DNA of 64,000 nt from contig NZ_CP050154.1 in NCBI RefSeq assembly GCF_011617705.1, positions 1,302,001-1,366,000 on the forward strand. Direction: 5' to 3'. Below are positions 29,721 to 37,750 of this stretch, piece by piece; position 1 is the stretch's first letter, and the number at the start of each line of letters is the position of its first letter. Both the position numbers and the translations under genes were made by a program. Source of the stretch: Brevibacterium limosum (GTDB taxonomy: Bacteria > Actinomycetota > Actinomycetes > Actinomycetales > Brevibacteriaceae). Below the pieces are notes generated by a model. The model saw only the letters and a list, made by a program, of their open reading frames with translations, did no database searches and had not been told where the DNA came from.

Positions 29721-30398
29721 ATGATGAAGGCACTGTGGACTGCGGCCGCCGCGATCGCGGGAGCGGCAGCGTACGGGTTCAGCCGACCCGGGGTGCGTGA
29801 GATGCTGCGCGAAGACCTCGATACCGTGCGGCGACGGGACCCTGCGGCGACGAGCGACTTCGTCTCGCTGGTCTCCTATCCCGGAATGCACGCCATCTGG
29901 GCGCACCGCGGACTCCACCGGCTGTGGCAGCACGACGCAGGAAAGACCCCGGCGCGACTGATGTCTCAGCTGGTGCGGACGCTGACCGGTGTGGAGATCC
30001 ACCCGGGGGCGGAGATCGGACGTCGATTCTTCATCGATCATGCCAACGGAGTCGTCATCGGCGAGACCTCGAAGATCGGCGACGACGTCATGCTCTATCA
30101 CCAGGTCACCCTGGGCGGCACGTCGATGGCGCAGACGAAGCGTCACCCGACGATCGGCAACCATGTGCTCGTCGGCGCCGGGGCGAAGATCCTCGGCCCT
30201 GTCGTCGTCGGCGACAACTCCGCTGTCGGGGCCAACGCCGTCGTCGTCAAGGACGTGGCAGCCGATTCGAGCGCCGTGGGCATCCCCGCGACCGTGCGCC
30301 CAAAGAAACAGGAAGGAGCCGCCTCGGCGAAGGCGGAGGTCGAACCGTCGAAGAAGCGCCCAGACTTCGTTCTCGAGGATCCCGCCCTCTGGATCTGA
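29721..30398 (+). CDS. cysE: Serine O-acetyltransferase
   Basis: CysE makes O-acetylserine from serine and acetyl-CoA. The 225-residue protein has a hydrophobic N-terminus ([14 protein letters not shown]), a helical part with [14 protein letters not shown], and a left-handed beta-helix built of hexapeptide repeats ([50 protein letters not shown]). The His/Asp catalytic region is [13 protein letters not shown] Lys/Glu-rich tail follows the helix. GGACGGAC precedes the ATG pair at 29721 and 29724. It works with CysK and depends on serine from the SerA pathway. Confidence 0.94.
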   Translation: MMKALWTAAAAIAGAAAYGFSRPGVREMLREDLDTVRRRDPAATSDFVSLVSYPGMHAIWAHRGLHRLWQHDAGKTPARLMSQLVRTLTGVEIHPGAEIGRRFFIDHANGVVIGETSKIGDDVMLYHQVTLGGTSMAQTKRHPTIGNHVLVGAGAKILGPVVVGDNSAVGANAVVVKDVAADSSAVGIPATVRPKKQEGAASAKAEVEPSKKRPDFVLEDPALWI

Positions 30399-30468
30399 GG
30401 CGCTTGCCTCCTCTGGTTGTGTGCCTCCTCCTACTGTGCACACGTGCTCATGCTGAGTGCCCCGCTGC

Positions 30469-30530
30469 CTCCTGCGGGTGGATCCGTCGCGAAATCTCGT
30501 CGAATATCACGGTGGATCCACCCGCAGGAG
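30469..30530. repeat. Palindromic repeat element, copy 1
   Basis: CTCCTGCGGGTGGATCC (30469-30485) and its exact reverse complement (30514-30530) flank a 28-nt loop. It ends 11 bp from the 3' end of the DUF559 gene. A related element lies at 31816-31870 in the same orientation. Confidence 0.85.
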
Positions 30531-30540
30531 ACAATCAGTC

Positions 30541-31494
30541 TCAACAGGACGGGCTTCTTTCCGTCATCAGGTGCCTCAGGCGCCTGGCGAACGAGTCCAT
30601 ATCGCTTCGCTTTGCCACCCGCAGAAGGACCCAGCCCTCAGCTTCGAACAGCTCCCGGCGGCGAATGTCGTGCGCGTACTGCTCAGGAGATGAACGATGA
30701 TGATCTCCTTCGTACTCGATCGCGATCCGCAGCTCCGGGTAGCCGAGATCGGGGTGGAGCACATAATCGTCGATCGGACTGTAGACGGCGGGGTGGACGA
30801 TCGGCTCAGGGAAGTCGTGGTCGATCAGCCAGAGTCGCAGCCAGGTCTCCTTCGGCGAATCGACCGTCCGGCGGACGCGCGCGAGCGCCTTTCGCACCTT
30901 GCGGCGTTGGGGGACACGAGGAAGCTTGTCGGTGTCCGCACGCAGCCGCCCGATGGTGATGTAGGGGCCGCTGGCCTGGCGGCCGACCGCGGCGTCGCCG
31001 AGCGTGACCAGCTCATCGAGGCTAAGCAGCGGAGCAAGTGAGGCGACTACACGCGGAATCGTGACCAAAGGGAACCTCAGGAGGTCGATCCATTCGGTTG
31101 CGAGGCTCGTCGGCCGGCTGACGACGAGGCCGGGGCGGTTGATGCGCAGGTTCCGTGAGGGTGTGGCGACGTAGACGCGACTATCTGCGAGATGACTCGG
31201 CAGCGGAAGCCCATACAGGCGCGCTGCCGTCAGGTGGTCCGCGACCAAGTCGGGATATAGTCTGCGAATGCCAGTCATGTACAACCAGGTCTCGAGCCAC
31301 TCGTGGTCTGCCCAGTGGGGTGTCGGCACATCGGTCAGTGATTCGATGTCGACCCAGACCCCGCGGTAGATCTGATTGAAGCGGCGGTGTTCGGTCAGCG
31401 CATAGGCCGTGATGCCGCGCTCAGCGGCTTCCGCTGCTGTGAAGGGCAGGGGTACAGACTTGAAGGCGACACTCTGGTTCATTGTTTGCCACAT
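30541..31494 (-). CDS. DUF559 (Vsr-like nuclease fold) protein
   Basis: The C-terminal 120 residues contain DLGYPELRIAIEYEGDHHRS, then RRRELFEAEGWVLLRV. This is the pattern of DUF559 proteins, which share the Vsr/PD-(D/E)XK nuclease fold (Asp, Glu-x-Glu-Gly-Asp, His). The N-terminal half looks like the AbiEi-type winged-helix plus linker common in actinobacterial members (FTAAEAAERGITAYALTEHRRF, IYRGVWVDIESLTDVPTPHW). The ATG at 31492-31494 has GAGGAG 10 nt upstream, giving 317 residues; the ATG four codons later is possible. No partner toxin or methylase is adjacent. The gene sits between two palindromic repeats. Nuclease activity is inferred from the fold only. Confidence 0.7.
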   Translation of the reverse strand: MWQTMNQSVAFKSVPLPFTAAEAAERGITAYALTEHRRFNQIYRGVWVDIESLTDVPTPHWADHEWLETWLYMTGIRRLYPDLVADHLTAARLYGLPLPSHLADSRVYVATPSRNLRINRPGLVVSRPTSLATEWIDLLRFPLVTIPRVVASLAPLLSLDELVTLGDAAVGRQASGPYITIGRLRADTDKLPRVPQRRKVRKALARVRRTVDSPKETWLRLWLIDHDFPEPIVHPAVYSPIDDYVLHPDLGYPELRIAIEYEGDHHRSSPEQYAHDIRRRELFEAEGWVLLRVAKRSDMDSFARRLRHLMTERSPSC

Positions 31495-31815
31495 GCCGGC
31501 AAGGCTCCTCTTGAATGATAGTGGTGCGCGAAGCGCGAGTTGACGGCTGTGGACAGAGGGCGGCCGTATCCAGAAATGAGCGCTTGAGTCAGCACCCGAG
31601 AATCTGCGCTTCTGAAGCTCCCCATGCGGATCTGTCCCCAGGTGTCTGTGCGCGAGTCGATTTTTCGACGGCACGGAAGGGTGAGGTGAAGTGATGCGGC
31701 TGAGCGGTTGCCGGTCGAATGACTGTGGCGTATGTGGTGCGACGGTGCCACGCGGTGCCGTTGCGTGGCGGGGGACCAGCCGCCGGTGCATGGTGAACTT
31801 TGACAGGCTGTCTCG

Positions 31816-31870
31816 TGCGGGTGGATCCACCTCGAAATCGAGAGCAGAATCGCGGCGGATCAGCCCATAG
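31816..31870. repeat. Palindromic repeat element, copy 2 (degenerate)
   Basis: It shares TGCGGGTGGATCC, a central CGAAATC, GAAT/CGG spacing and the trailing GGATC..CCC pattern with the copy at 30473-30530, in the same orientation and with near-equal length. Its two arms pair imperfectly. Confidence 0.6.
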
Positions 31871-31923
31871 GGGACACTTCACTCGGCAGCCGGGAATACT
31901 TTGGCGACCACTTCTGTTAAGAT

Positions 31924-31958
31924 TTCAACTAGTTACTTCAAAATTGAAGTTAGTTCAA
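31924..31958. promoter_or_regulatory. Probable MarR-family operator
   Basis: Three overlapping symmetric elements lie here: AACTAGTT (31927-31934), ACTTCAA/TTGAAGT with a 2-nt spacer (31935-31950), and TTGAA-N5-TTCAA (31944-31958). The A/T-rich run stands out in GC-rich DNA. It sits 50 bp before the operon whose third gene is a MarR regulator, so autoregulation is likely. Confidence 0.65.
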
Positions 31959-32007
31959 TCAGCAGGGCGACCGCGCGACCCGCAGGGGCCCAGAAGCAGG
32001 AGGCGTC

Positions 32008-33186
32008 ATGGAATTCGGAATCTTCACCATCGGCGATGTCACCACCGACCCCACCGACGGCACCACCGTCAGCGAACACCAGCGGATCAAGAACACCGTC
32101 GAGATCGCGAAGAAGGCAGAGGAAGTGGGCCTCGACGTCTTCGCCACCGGTCAGCATCACAACCCGCCCTTCGTGGCTCCGGCGAACCCGCCGGTCCTGC
32201 TGGCGAACATCGCCGCACAGACTTCGACACTCGAACTCTCCACGGCGACGACACTCATCACCACGACCGATCCCGTGCGCATCGCCGAGGACTACTCCTA
32301 CGCGCAGCATCTGTCCGACGGTCGCATCAGCCTGATCATGGGCCGCGGCAACACCGGTCCCGTCTACCCGTGGTTCGGCAAGGACATCCGTGCCGGCATC
32401 CCGCTGGCCGTCGAGAACTACAACCTCCTCTACCGTCTGTGGCGGGAGAAGAACCTCGACTGGGAAGGCAAGTTCCGGACTCCTCTCAATGGCTTCACGG
32501 TCACCCCGACACCGCTCGACGAGGTGCCGCCGTTCGTGTGGCACGGTTCGATCCGCAGCCCCGAGATCGCCGAGCAGGCGGCCTACTACGGCGACGGATT
32601 CTTCCACAACAACATCTTCTGGCCGACCTCGCACACGGCCCGGATGGTCCAGCTCTACCGTCAGCGCTATGAGTACTACGGCCACGGCACGGCCAGCCAG
32701 GCGATCGTCGGCCTCGGCGGCCAGGTGTTCATGCGCAAGAACTCCCAGGACGCCGTCCGCGAGTTCCGCCCCTACTTCGACAACGCGCCGGTCTACGGTC
32801 ACGGGCCCAGCCTCGAGGACTTCTCGACGCAGACCCCGCTGACCGTCGGTTCGCCGCAGCAGGTCATCGAGCGCACCCTGAGCTTCCGCGACTGGGCCGG
32901 GGACTACCAGCGTCAGCTGTTCCTCATCGACCACGCGGGACTGCCGCAGAAGACCGTGCTCGAACAGCTCGACCTCCTCGGCGAAGAGGTCATCCCGGTG
33001 CTGCGTGAGGAATTCGCGAAGGGCCGTCCGGCCGACGTCCCCGATGCGCCGAACCACGAATCCCTGGTCATCCGACACAGGGAAGGCCGCGACCCGATCC
33101 CCGGCGGCGGAGAAGGCTCGCGCGCCTTCGAAGACCGGCAGGCACGCGCCGCCGAAGCGGCACAGGAAGGAGCCGACCAAGCATGA
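32008..33186 (+). CDS. LLM-class flavin-dependent monooxygenase, CE1758 family
   Basis: A bacterial-luciferase-like TIM barrel that uses reduced FMN and O2. The 392-residue protein begins MEFGIFTIGDVTTDPTDG. It shows FATGQHHNPPFVAPANP, SLIMGRGNTGPVYPWFGKD and a Ser/Gly-rich flavin-binding region later (AIVGLGGQVFMRKNSQ). This N-terminus and the following reductase match the paired actinobacterial CE1758/CE1759 families. Substrate unknown. GGAGGCGTC precedes the ATG. Its stop overlaps the start of the reductase gene, and the operon ends with a MarR regulator. Confidence 0.88.
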   Translation: MEFGIFTIGDVTTDPTDGTTVSEHQRIKNTVEIAKKAEEVGLDVFATGQHHNPPFVAPANPPVLLANIAAQTSTLELSTATTLITTTDPVRIAEDYSYAQHLSDGRISLIMGRGNTGPVYPWFGKDIRAGIPLAVENYNLLYRLWREKNLDWEGKFRTPLNGFTVTPTPLDEVPPFVWHGSIRSPEIAEQAAYYGDGFFHNNIFWPTSHTARMVQLYRQRYEYYGHGTASQAIVGLGGQVFMRKNSQDAVREFRPYFDNAPVYGHGPSLEDFSTQTPLTVGSPQQVIERTLSFRDWAGDYQRQLFLIDHAGLPQKTVLEQLDLLGEEVIPVLREEFAKGRPADVPDAPNHESLVIRHREGRDPIPGGGEGSRAFEDRQARAAEAAQEGADQA

Positions 33187-33905
33187 GCACGAACACGATG
33201 AACATCGTGGCCGTGACCACCTCGCTCAGCGAGGACTCGACCACACTCAAACTCACGAATCGGATTCTCGACAGGGCCGCCTCGGCGGGGGAATCTGTGG
33301 GCATCGATGTGACCACGGGCGTCATCAACATCCGCAACCTCGCCACCGCGCTCACGGATATGACCCTGACCGGGTTCCGGTCCGAATCCCTGGAGACGGC
33401 CTTCGCGACCATCGCGGCAGCCGACGCGATCGTCACGGTCGCTCCGGTGTACAAGGCCGCCCCGGTCGGTCTGCACACCCTGTTCTGGCAGCTCATCGAC
33501 GACAAGGCGCTGAGCCGCAAGCCCGTGCTCATCGCCTCCACCGGTGGCACGGCGCGCCATTCGCTGGCCGGGGATGCGGTGCTGCGGCCGATGCTGTCCT
33601 ACCTCAAGGGCATCGTCGTGCCCACGACGGTCTTCGCCGCCACCGACGACTGGGGGACCGTCGAGGGCGGCCGGGCGCTGACCGCCCGGATCCGCCAGGC
33701 GGGGGAGGAGCTCGTGTCCCTGACCGCAACGATCCTCGGGGCCGGAAACGACGACCTCGCCGAGGTGGCCGACCCCGATTCCGCCACCGCGCGGTTCCCC
33801 GGCGGGCAGGGAACGGCCACGGCCGCGGGAACGGGTTCCCGCGGAACCGTCGACGAATTCGACCCCGCGAACGTCACCCCGTTCGCGCAGCTGCTCGAGG
33901 GCTGA
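33183..33905 (+). CDS. FMN reductase partner of the LLM monooxygenase, CE1759 family
   Basis: This NAD(P)H-dependent FMN reductase of flavodoxin fold presumably supplies reduced FMN to the upstream monooxygenase. Landmarks are VAVTTSLSEDSTTLKLTNRI at the N-terminus, the ADAIVTVAPVYKAAPVGLHT loop, and LIASTGGTARHSL. The 240-residue protein has a polar, Gly/Thr-rich C-terminal extension after the flavodoxin core. ATGA overlap with the upstream gene and a 1-nt gap to the MarR gene show one transcript. Confidence 0.88.
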   Translation: MSTNTMNIVAVTTSLSEDSTTLKLTNRILDRAASAGESVGIDVTTGVINIRNLATALTDMTLTGFRSESLETAFATIAAADAIVTVAPVYKAAPVGLHTLFWQLIDDKALSRKPVLIASTGGTARHSLAGDAVLRPMLSYLKGIVVPTTVFAATDDWGTVEGGRALTARIRQAGEELVSLTATILGAGNDDLAEVADPDSATARFPGGQGTATAAGTGSRGTVDEFDPANVTPFAQLLEG

Positions 33906-33906
33906 G

Positions 33907-34374
33907 ATGACGGAGATCAGATTCGGACTCGGACGGGAGGCGCTGGCGCAGAACGCGTGGCGGACCTATTTCGAGACCTCGCAGCGCATCCGCCAGGCCC
34001 TCGAGGTCCAGCTCAAGGACGATGCGGGGCTCGACGTCAGCGACTACAACACTCTGCTCCTGCTGTGGGAAGCCCCGGACCGGACGCTGACGATGAGCGC
34101 TCTGGCGAAGAAGCTCGTCTTCTCGCCATCGCGGCTGAACTATCGGATCAAGGTCCTCGTCGACGCGGGGCTGGTGACGAAGACCCAGTGCCCCGAGGAC
34201 GGGCGTGCCCACAATGTGGCGCTGACCCAGGCGGGGGCGCGGGCATTCCTGGCCGCCGGGTCCCAGCACAAGAGCTATGTCGACGAGATCTTCTTCGGCC
34301 ATGTCAGCGATGCCGAACTCGAGGTGATCGAGGCCGTCTTCACTCGGATCGGGGATGCTCTGCCCGAGTGCTGA
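33907..34374 (+). CDS. MarR-family transcriptional regulator
   Basis: The 155-residue protein has the MarR winged-helix core: SDYNTLLLLWEAPDRTLTMS, the recognition helix SALAKKLVFSPSRLNYRIKVLVDAGLV-like region, and the wing TKTQCPEDGRAHNVALTQAG. A single cysteine in QCPEDGR and another at the C-terminus (PEC) leave redox sensing possible but unproven. It is the last gene of the LLM/FMN-reductase operon and probably binds the symmetric TTGAA/TTCAA elements upstream of it. Confidence 0.92.
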   Translation: MTEIRFGLGREALAQNAWRTYFETSQRIRQALEVQLKDDAGLDVSDYNTLLLLWEAPDRTLTMSALAKKLVFSPSRLNYRIKVLVDAGLVTKTQCPEDGRAHNVALTQAGARAFLAAGSQHKSYVDEIFFGHVSDAELEVIEAVFTRIGDALPEC

Positions 34375-34449
34375 GGCGGGTTCTGCTCGAGTGACGAGGC
34401 CCGTCATCTCAGAGTGACGGAGGTCTCGGCACTGAGGAGGGCGGCGTGC

Positions 34450-34455
34450 CACAAT
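34450..34455 (+). promoter_or_regulatory. Possible leaderless -10 box of the 2-hydroxyacid dehydrogenase gene
   Basis: CACAAT ends 6 nt before the ATG at 34462. It departs from TANNNT at the first base, so it is the weakest of the series. Confidence 0.3.
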
Positions 34456-34461
34456 GAGGGC

Positions 34462-35406
34462 ATGTCCATCACCACAATCGCCTTCCCGAACTCCGAGCTC
34501 CGCAATCGTGTAATCGCTCAGATCCCCGCACACCAGCGCGCAGATGTCGACCTCGTCGTCTTCTCCGATGCCGAACGTTCGGCCAAGCTCAGCCGTGACG
34601 ATGTCGACGTCGTCGTCCTGCCCTACCTTGATTCGGGGCCGACGATCGAGCTGCTCGACGAGCTGCCCAACCTGCGTATGGTCATCACGCAGACGACCGG
34701 ATTCGATCCCGTCGCCCACCTGCCCGAACGCGGAATCCAGGTCGCGACCGCCTCCGGTGTGCACACGGGCGGAACCGCCGAGCTCGCCCTGGCGCTGACG
34801 CTGGCCAGTCTGCGCGGAATCGACGACGCCGTGCGCTCGCAGGTCTCACGGGTGTGGGAGCACCATCGCTACCGTTCGCTGCAGGACCGGCGTGTGATGA
34901 TCATCGGCGTCGGCGAGATCGGCTCGGCCATCGCCGACCGCTTCGACCCCTTCGAAGTCCAGCTCACCCGTGTCGCCTCGACCGCGCGTGAGGACGAGCG
35001 CGGGAAGATCCACGGCGTCGACGAGCTGCCGAAGCTTCTGCCCCACACCGAGGTGGTTGTGCTGATCACTCCGCTCAACGAGGGCACACACCAACTCGTC
35101 GACGAGAAGTTCCTCAGCCTGCTGCCCGACAATGCGCTCATCGTCAACGTCGCCCGCGGCAAGGTCGTCGACACGGATGCGCTCGTGGCAGAGCTCGCCA
35201 CCGGACGACTCCATGCCGCCCTCGATGTCACCGACCCGGAGCCGCTGCCGCGCAACCATGCGCTGTGGGGAACCCCGAACACTCTCATCACGCCCCATGT
35301 GGGAGGCGACACTTCGGCCTTCGAACCACGGGTGGTGAAGATCCTCGCTGAGCAGGTCAGGCGGATCAACGACGGTCAGCAGCCGGTCAACCTCATCAAG
35401 GCCTGA
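34462..35406 (+). CDS. D-isomer-specific 2-hydroxyacid dehydrogenase
   Basis: An NAD(P)-dependent dehydrogenase interconverting 2-oxo and 2-hydroxy acids. The Rossmann motif is IGVGEIGSAIADRF. The catalytic Arg lies in NVARGKVVDTDAL, the Glu in DVTDPEPLPRNHAL and the His in ITPHVGGDTS. Length is 314 residues, usual for the family. I start at ATG 34462 (MSITTIAFPNSE). It follows the MarR operon by 87 bp, with its own possible promoter, and is distinct from serA and from the homologue at 44289. The substrate cannot be told from the sequence. Confidence 0.88.
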   Translation: MSITTIAFPNSELRNRVIAQIPAHQRADVDLVVFSDAERSAKLSRDDVDVVVLPYLDSGPTIELLDELPNLRMVITQTTGFDPVAHLPERGIQVATASGVHTGGTAELALALTLASLRGIDDAVRSQVSRVWEHHRYRSLQDRRVMIIGVGEIGSAIADRFDPFEVQLTRVASTAREDERGKIHGVDELPKLLPHTEVVVLITPLNEGTHQLVDEKFLSLLPDNALIVNVARGKVVDTDALVAELATGRLHAALDVTDPEPLPRNHALWGTPNTLITPHVGGDTSAFEPRVVKILAEQVRRINDGQQPVNLIKA

Positions 35407-35463
35407 GGATCCGACAATAGGTCACGCGACTCTGACCTAAGCGGTCTGGAAAACCGGCTCGTT

Positions 35464-35515
35464 GCCGGACTCTCGCATGGTGCCCAGGAGAAGTTCCACC
35501 ATGCGAGAGTCCGGC
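35464..35515. repeat. Perfect 19-bp inverted repeat before ilvD
   Basis: GCCGGACTCTCGCATGGTG and its exact reverse complement are separated by 14 nt. It begins 58 bp after the dehydrogenase stop and ends 22 bp before the ilvD -10 box. It may terminate the upstream gene or be a dispersed palindrome. It is not followed by T residues. Confidence 0.9.
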
Positions 35516-35537
35516 GTGCGGATGCTGAAATCGGGCG

Positions 35538-35543
35538 TAGCAT
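35538..35543 (+). promoter_or_regulatory. Leaderless -10 box of ilvD
   Basis: TAGCAT ends 6 nt before the ATG at 35550. A -35 box is not evident. Confidence 0.5.
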
Positions 35544-35549
35544 GCCTGC

Positions 35550-37262
35550 ATGAGCATCGATACAGACAACACCACTCCCGACATCAAACCCCGTTCTCGC
35601 GATGTCACGGACGGCCTCGAAGCCACCGCCGCGCGCGGAATGCTTCGCGCCGTCGGCATGGGCGACGATGACTGGGTGAAGCCGCAGATCGCGATCGCGA
35701 CCTCGTGGAACGAGATCACCCCCTGCAACATGTCGCTGCAGCGTCTCGGCTCGGCCGCCAAGGAAGGCGTCCACGAGACCGGCGGCTTCCCGCTGGAATT
35801 CGGCACCATCTCCGTCTCGGACGGAATCTCGATGGGCCACGAGGGAATGCACTACTCGCTGGTCTCGCGCGAGGTCATCACCGACTCCGTGGAGACGGTG
35901 ATGAGTGCCGAACGCCTCGACGGCTCCGTGCTCATGGCCGGCTGTGACAAGTCGATCCCGGGAATGCTCATGGCCTCCGCCCGTCTCGGGCTCTCGAGCG
36001 TCTTCCTCTACAACGGTTCGATCATGCCCGGAACCGCGAAGATGGAGGATGGGTCGGAGAGGGAAGTCACTCTCATCGATGCCTTCGAAGCCGTCGGCGC
36101 CTGCCGAGCGGGCACCATGTCCCAGAAGGACGTCGACGCCATCGAGCGCGCCGTCTGCCCCGGTGAGGGTGCTTGCGGCGGAATGTACACCGCGAACACG
36201 ATGGCCTCGGCCGCTGAGGCCATGGGCATGTCGCTGCCGGGATCGGCCGCGCCGCCGGCCATCCACCGCAATCGGACGATGTTCGCTCGCAAGTCCGGTG
36301 AGGCGGTCGTGAACATGCTGCGCCAGGGCATCACGGCGCGTGACATCATCACCCGCGAATCGCTGCACAACGCGATCGCCGTGGTCATGGCCTTCGGCGG
36401 TTCGACGAATGCGGTGCTCCACCTGCTGGCCATCGCCCACGAGGCCGGAGTGACACTGGAGCTCGACGATTTCAACCGCATCGGCGACAAGGTTCCGCAC
36501 CTGGGCAACGTCAAGCCATTCGGTCAGTACGTGATGAACGACGTCTTCAAGATCGGCGGCGTGCCCGTGATCATGAAGGCCCTCCTCGACGCCGGTCTGC
36601 TCAACGGCGACTGCCTGACCGTGACCGGCAAGACCGTGGCCGAGAACCTCGAGTCGATCAACCCGCCGGACCCGGACGGGAAGATCCTGCGTGCGCTCAA
36701 CAACCCGATCCACGCCACCGGTGGTCTCACCGTGCTGCAGGGATCACTGGCTCCCGAGGGGGCGGTTGTGAAGTCCGCAGGCTTCGACGCCGATGTCTTC
36801 GAGGGCACTGCGCGTGTGTTCGACCAGGAGAAGCCGGCCATGGATGCCGTCCTCAATGGGGAACTGAAGAAGGGCGACGTCGTCGTCATCCGCTACGAGG
36901 GGCCGAAGGGCGGACCCGGAATGCGCGAGATGCTCGCGATCACCGGTGCCATCAAGGGCGCAGGCATCGGCAAGGATGTCCTGCTGCTCACCGACGGTCG
37001 CTTCTCCGGCGGCTCGACCGGTCTGTGCATCGGCCATATCGCCCCCGAGGCGGTCGACGGCGGTCCGATCGCGCTCGTCGAGGATGGTGACAAGATCACC
37101 GTCGACATCGCGGCCCGCTCGATCGAGCTTCACGTCGACGAGGAGGTGCTGGCCGAGCGCCGCAAGACCTGGACGCTGCCCGAGAACCACCGCCTGACCG
37201 GTGTGCTCGGCAAGTACGCGAAGCTCGTGCAGTCGGCGTCGAAGGGCGCGGTCTGCTTCTGA
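35550..37262 (+). CDS. ilvD: Dihydroxy-acid dehydratase
   Basis: IlvD catalyses the fourth common step of valine and isoleucine synthesis using an Fe-S cluster. The cluster cysteines lie in [22 protein letters not shown] and [29 protein letters not shown] and the terminal GAVCF also fit. The 570-residue protein is of the shorter (2Fe-2S type) class by length. It is 19 kb from ilvBNC and has its own leaderless-type promoter, so it is regulated separately. A strong terminator follows. Confidence 0.97.
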   Translation: MSIDTDNTTPDIKPRSRDVTDGLEATAARGMLRAVGMGDDDWVKPQIAIATSWNEITPCNMSLQRLGSAAKEGVHETGGFPLEFGTISVSDGISMGHEGMHYSLVSREVITDSVETVMSAERLDGSVLMAGCDKSIPGMLMASARLGLSSVFLYNGSIMPGTAKMEDGSEREVTLIDAFEAVGACRAGTMSQKDVDAIERAVCPGEGACGGMYTANTMASAAEAMGMSLPGSAAPPAIHRNRTMFARKSGEAVVNMLRQGITARDIITRESLHNAIAVVMAFGGSTNAVLHLLAIAHEAGVTLELDDFNRIGDKVPHLGNVKPFGQYVMNDVFKIGGVPVIMKALLDAGLLNGDCLTVTGKTVAENLESINPPDPDGKILRALNNPIHATGGLTVLQGSLAPEGAVVKSAGFDADVFEGTARVFDQEKPAMDAVLNGELKKGDVVVIRYEGPKGGPGMREMLAITGAIKGAGIGKDVLLLTDGRFSGGSTGLCIGHIAPEAVDGGPIALVEDGDKITVDIAARSIELHVDEEVLAERRKTWTLPENHRLTGVLGKYAKLVQSASKGAVCF

Positions 37263-37321
37263 GCCGGTTTCCGGTCCCTTGCCGACGCTGAACGCTTCCG
37301 GTTGACGGGACCGGTTCCACC

Positions 37322-37366
37322 ATCGCCGAGGCGGTGCAGACGGAGAGTCTGCGCCGCCTCGGCGAT
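37322..37366 (+). terminator. ilvD terminator
   Basis: A 19-bp stem with one wobble pair (ATCGCCGAGGCGG...CCGCCTCGGCGAT) encloses a 7-nt loop, followed by TCTGTTG. It incorporates the CGCCGAGGCGG motif abundant in this genome. Confidence 0.8.
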
Positions 37367-37750
37367 TCTGTTGCCGAACTTCGCTGATCACTGCGTGCGC
37401 CATTCCCGCTTGGCGACACGAAACTACAGTTACCGAAAAGTTACTTCGGCGTGTCGCGCGGAATTCCGGGGGACACGCGGCCTTGTCGCAATCGTTACTG
37501 CAAGGGAAGTTTGTGTGACGGATCACATGGGGATACAGTGCGAACTACGTTCAGTCGTTTATGAGGAGCCATTGAGGTTCCTCACATGTCGGCCGATCTG
37601 CGCACTGCATATCCCAAAGGACCCCTGATCATTGATGATTGTCACCTCCTTCCCGATTCGCCATGAGATCTATTCCCAGCTTCCCGGGCCGATGCACCAT
37701 TCCGCCGACAAGGTCGAGGGCAGACTGATCACAGTGTCGTAGCCGACATC
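37367..37750. other. Intergenic region and long leader before the peptide ABC importer
   Basis: No gene is seen. It contains a promoter at 37511-37539 and a 9-bp hairpin (37562-37584, one wobble) in a leader of about 205 nt. Confidence 0.4.
37511..37539 (+). promoter_or_regulatory. Predicted promoter of the peptide importer operon with overlapping TGTGA palindrome
   Basis: TTGTGT and TACAGT are 17 bp apart. TGTGA-CGGA-TCACA (37514-37527) overlaps the -35 box and spacer. It resembles a CRP/GlxR site but has a 4-bp rather than 6-bp spacer. Confidence 0.45.

Larger units (their letters stand above)
31495..32007. other. Intergenic region between the DUF559 gene and the LLM operon
   Basis: About 510 bp. 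It holds the second palindromic repeat copy, a MarR-type operator at 31924-31958 and the promoters of both flanking genes. A 58-codon frame at 31694-31870 with four Cys is discussed among rejected items. Confidence 0.5.

Noticed and set aside
31694..31870. A 58-codon frame (MRLSGCRSNDCGVCG...) with four Cys that resembles a small zinc finger
   Set aside because: Its last third lies in the palindromic repeat, the composition is Arg/Ser/Gly-rich, and there is only a weak upstream GAGG. Conservation would be needed to revive it.
37514..37527. A canonical CRP/GlxR site
   Set aside because: The half-sites match but the spacer is 4 bp rather than 6, so it is reported only as a palindrome.
37302..37628. 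A 108-codon plus-strand frame before the peptide importer
   Set aside because: Overlaps the ilvD terminator and the importer promoter, with no ribosome binding site and poor composition.
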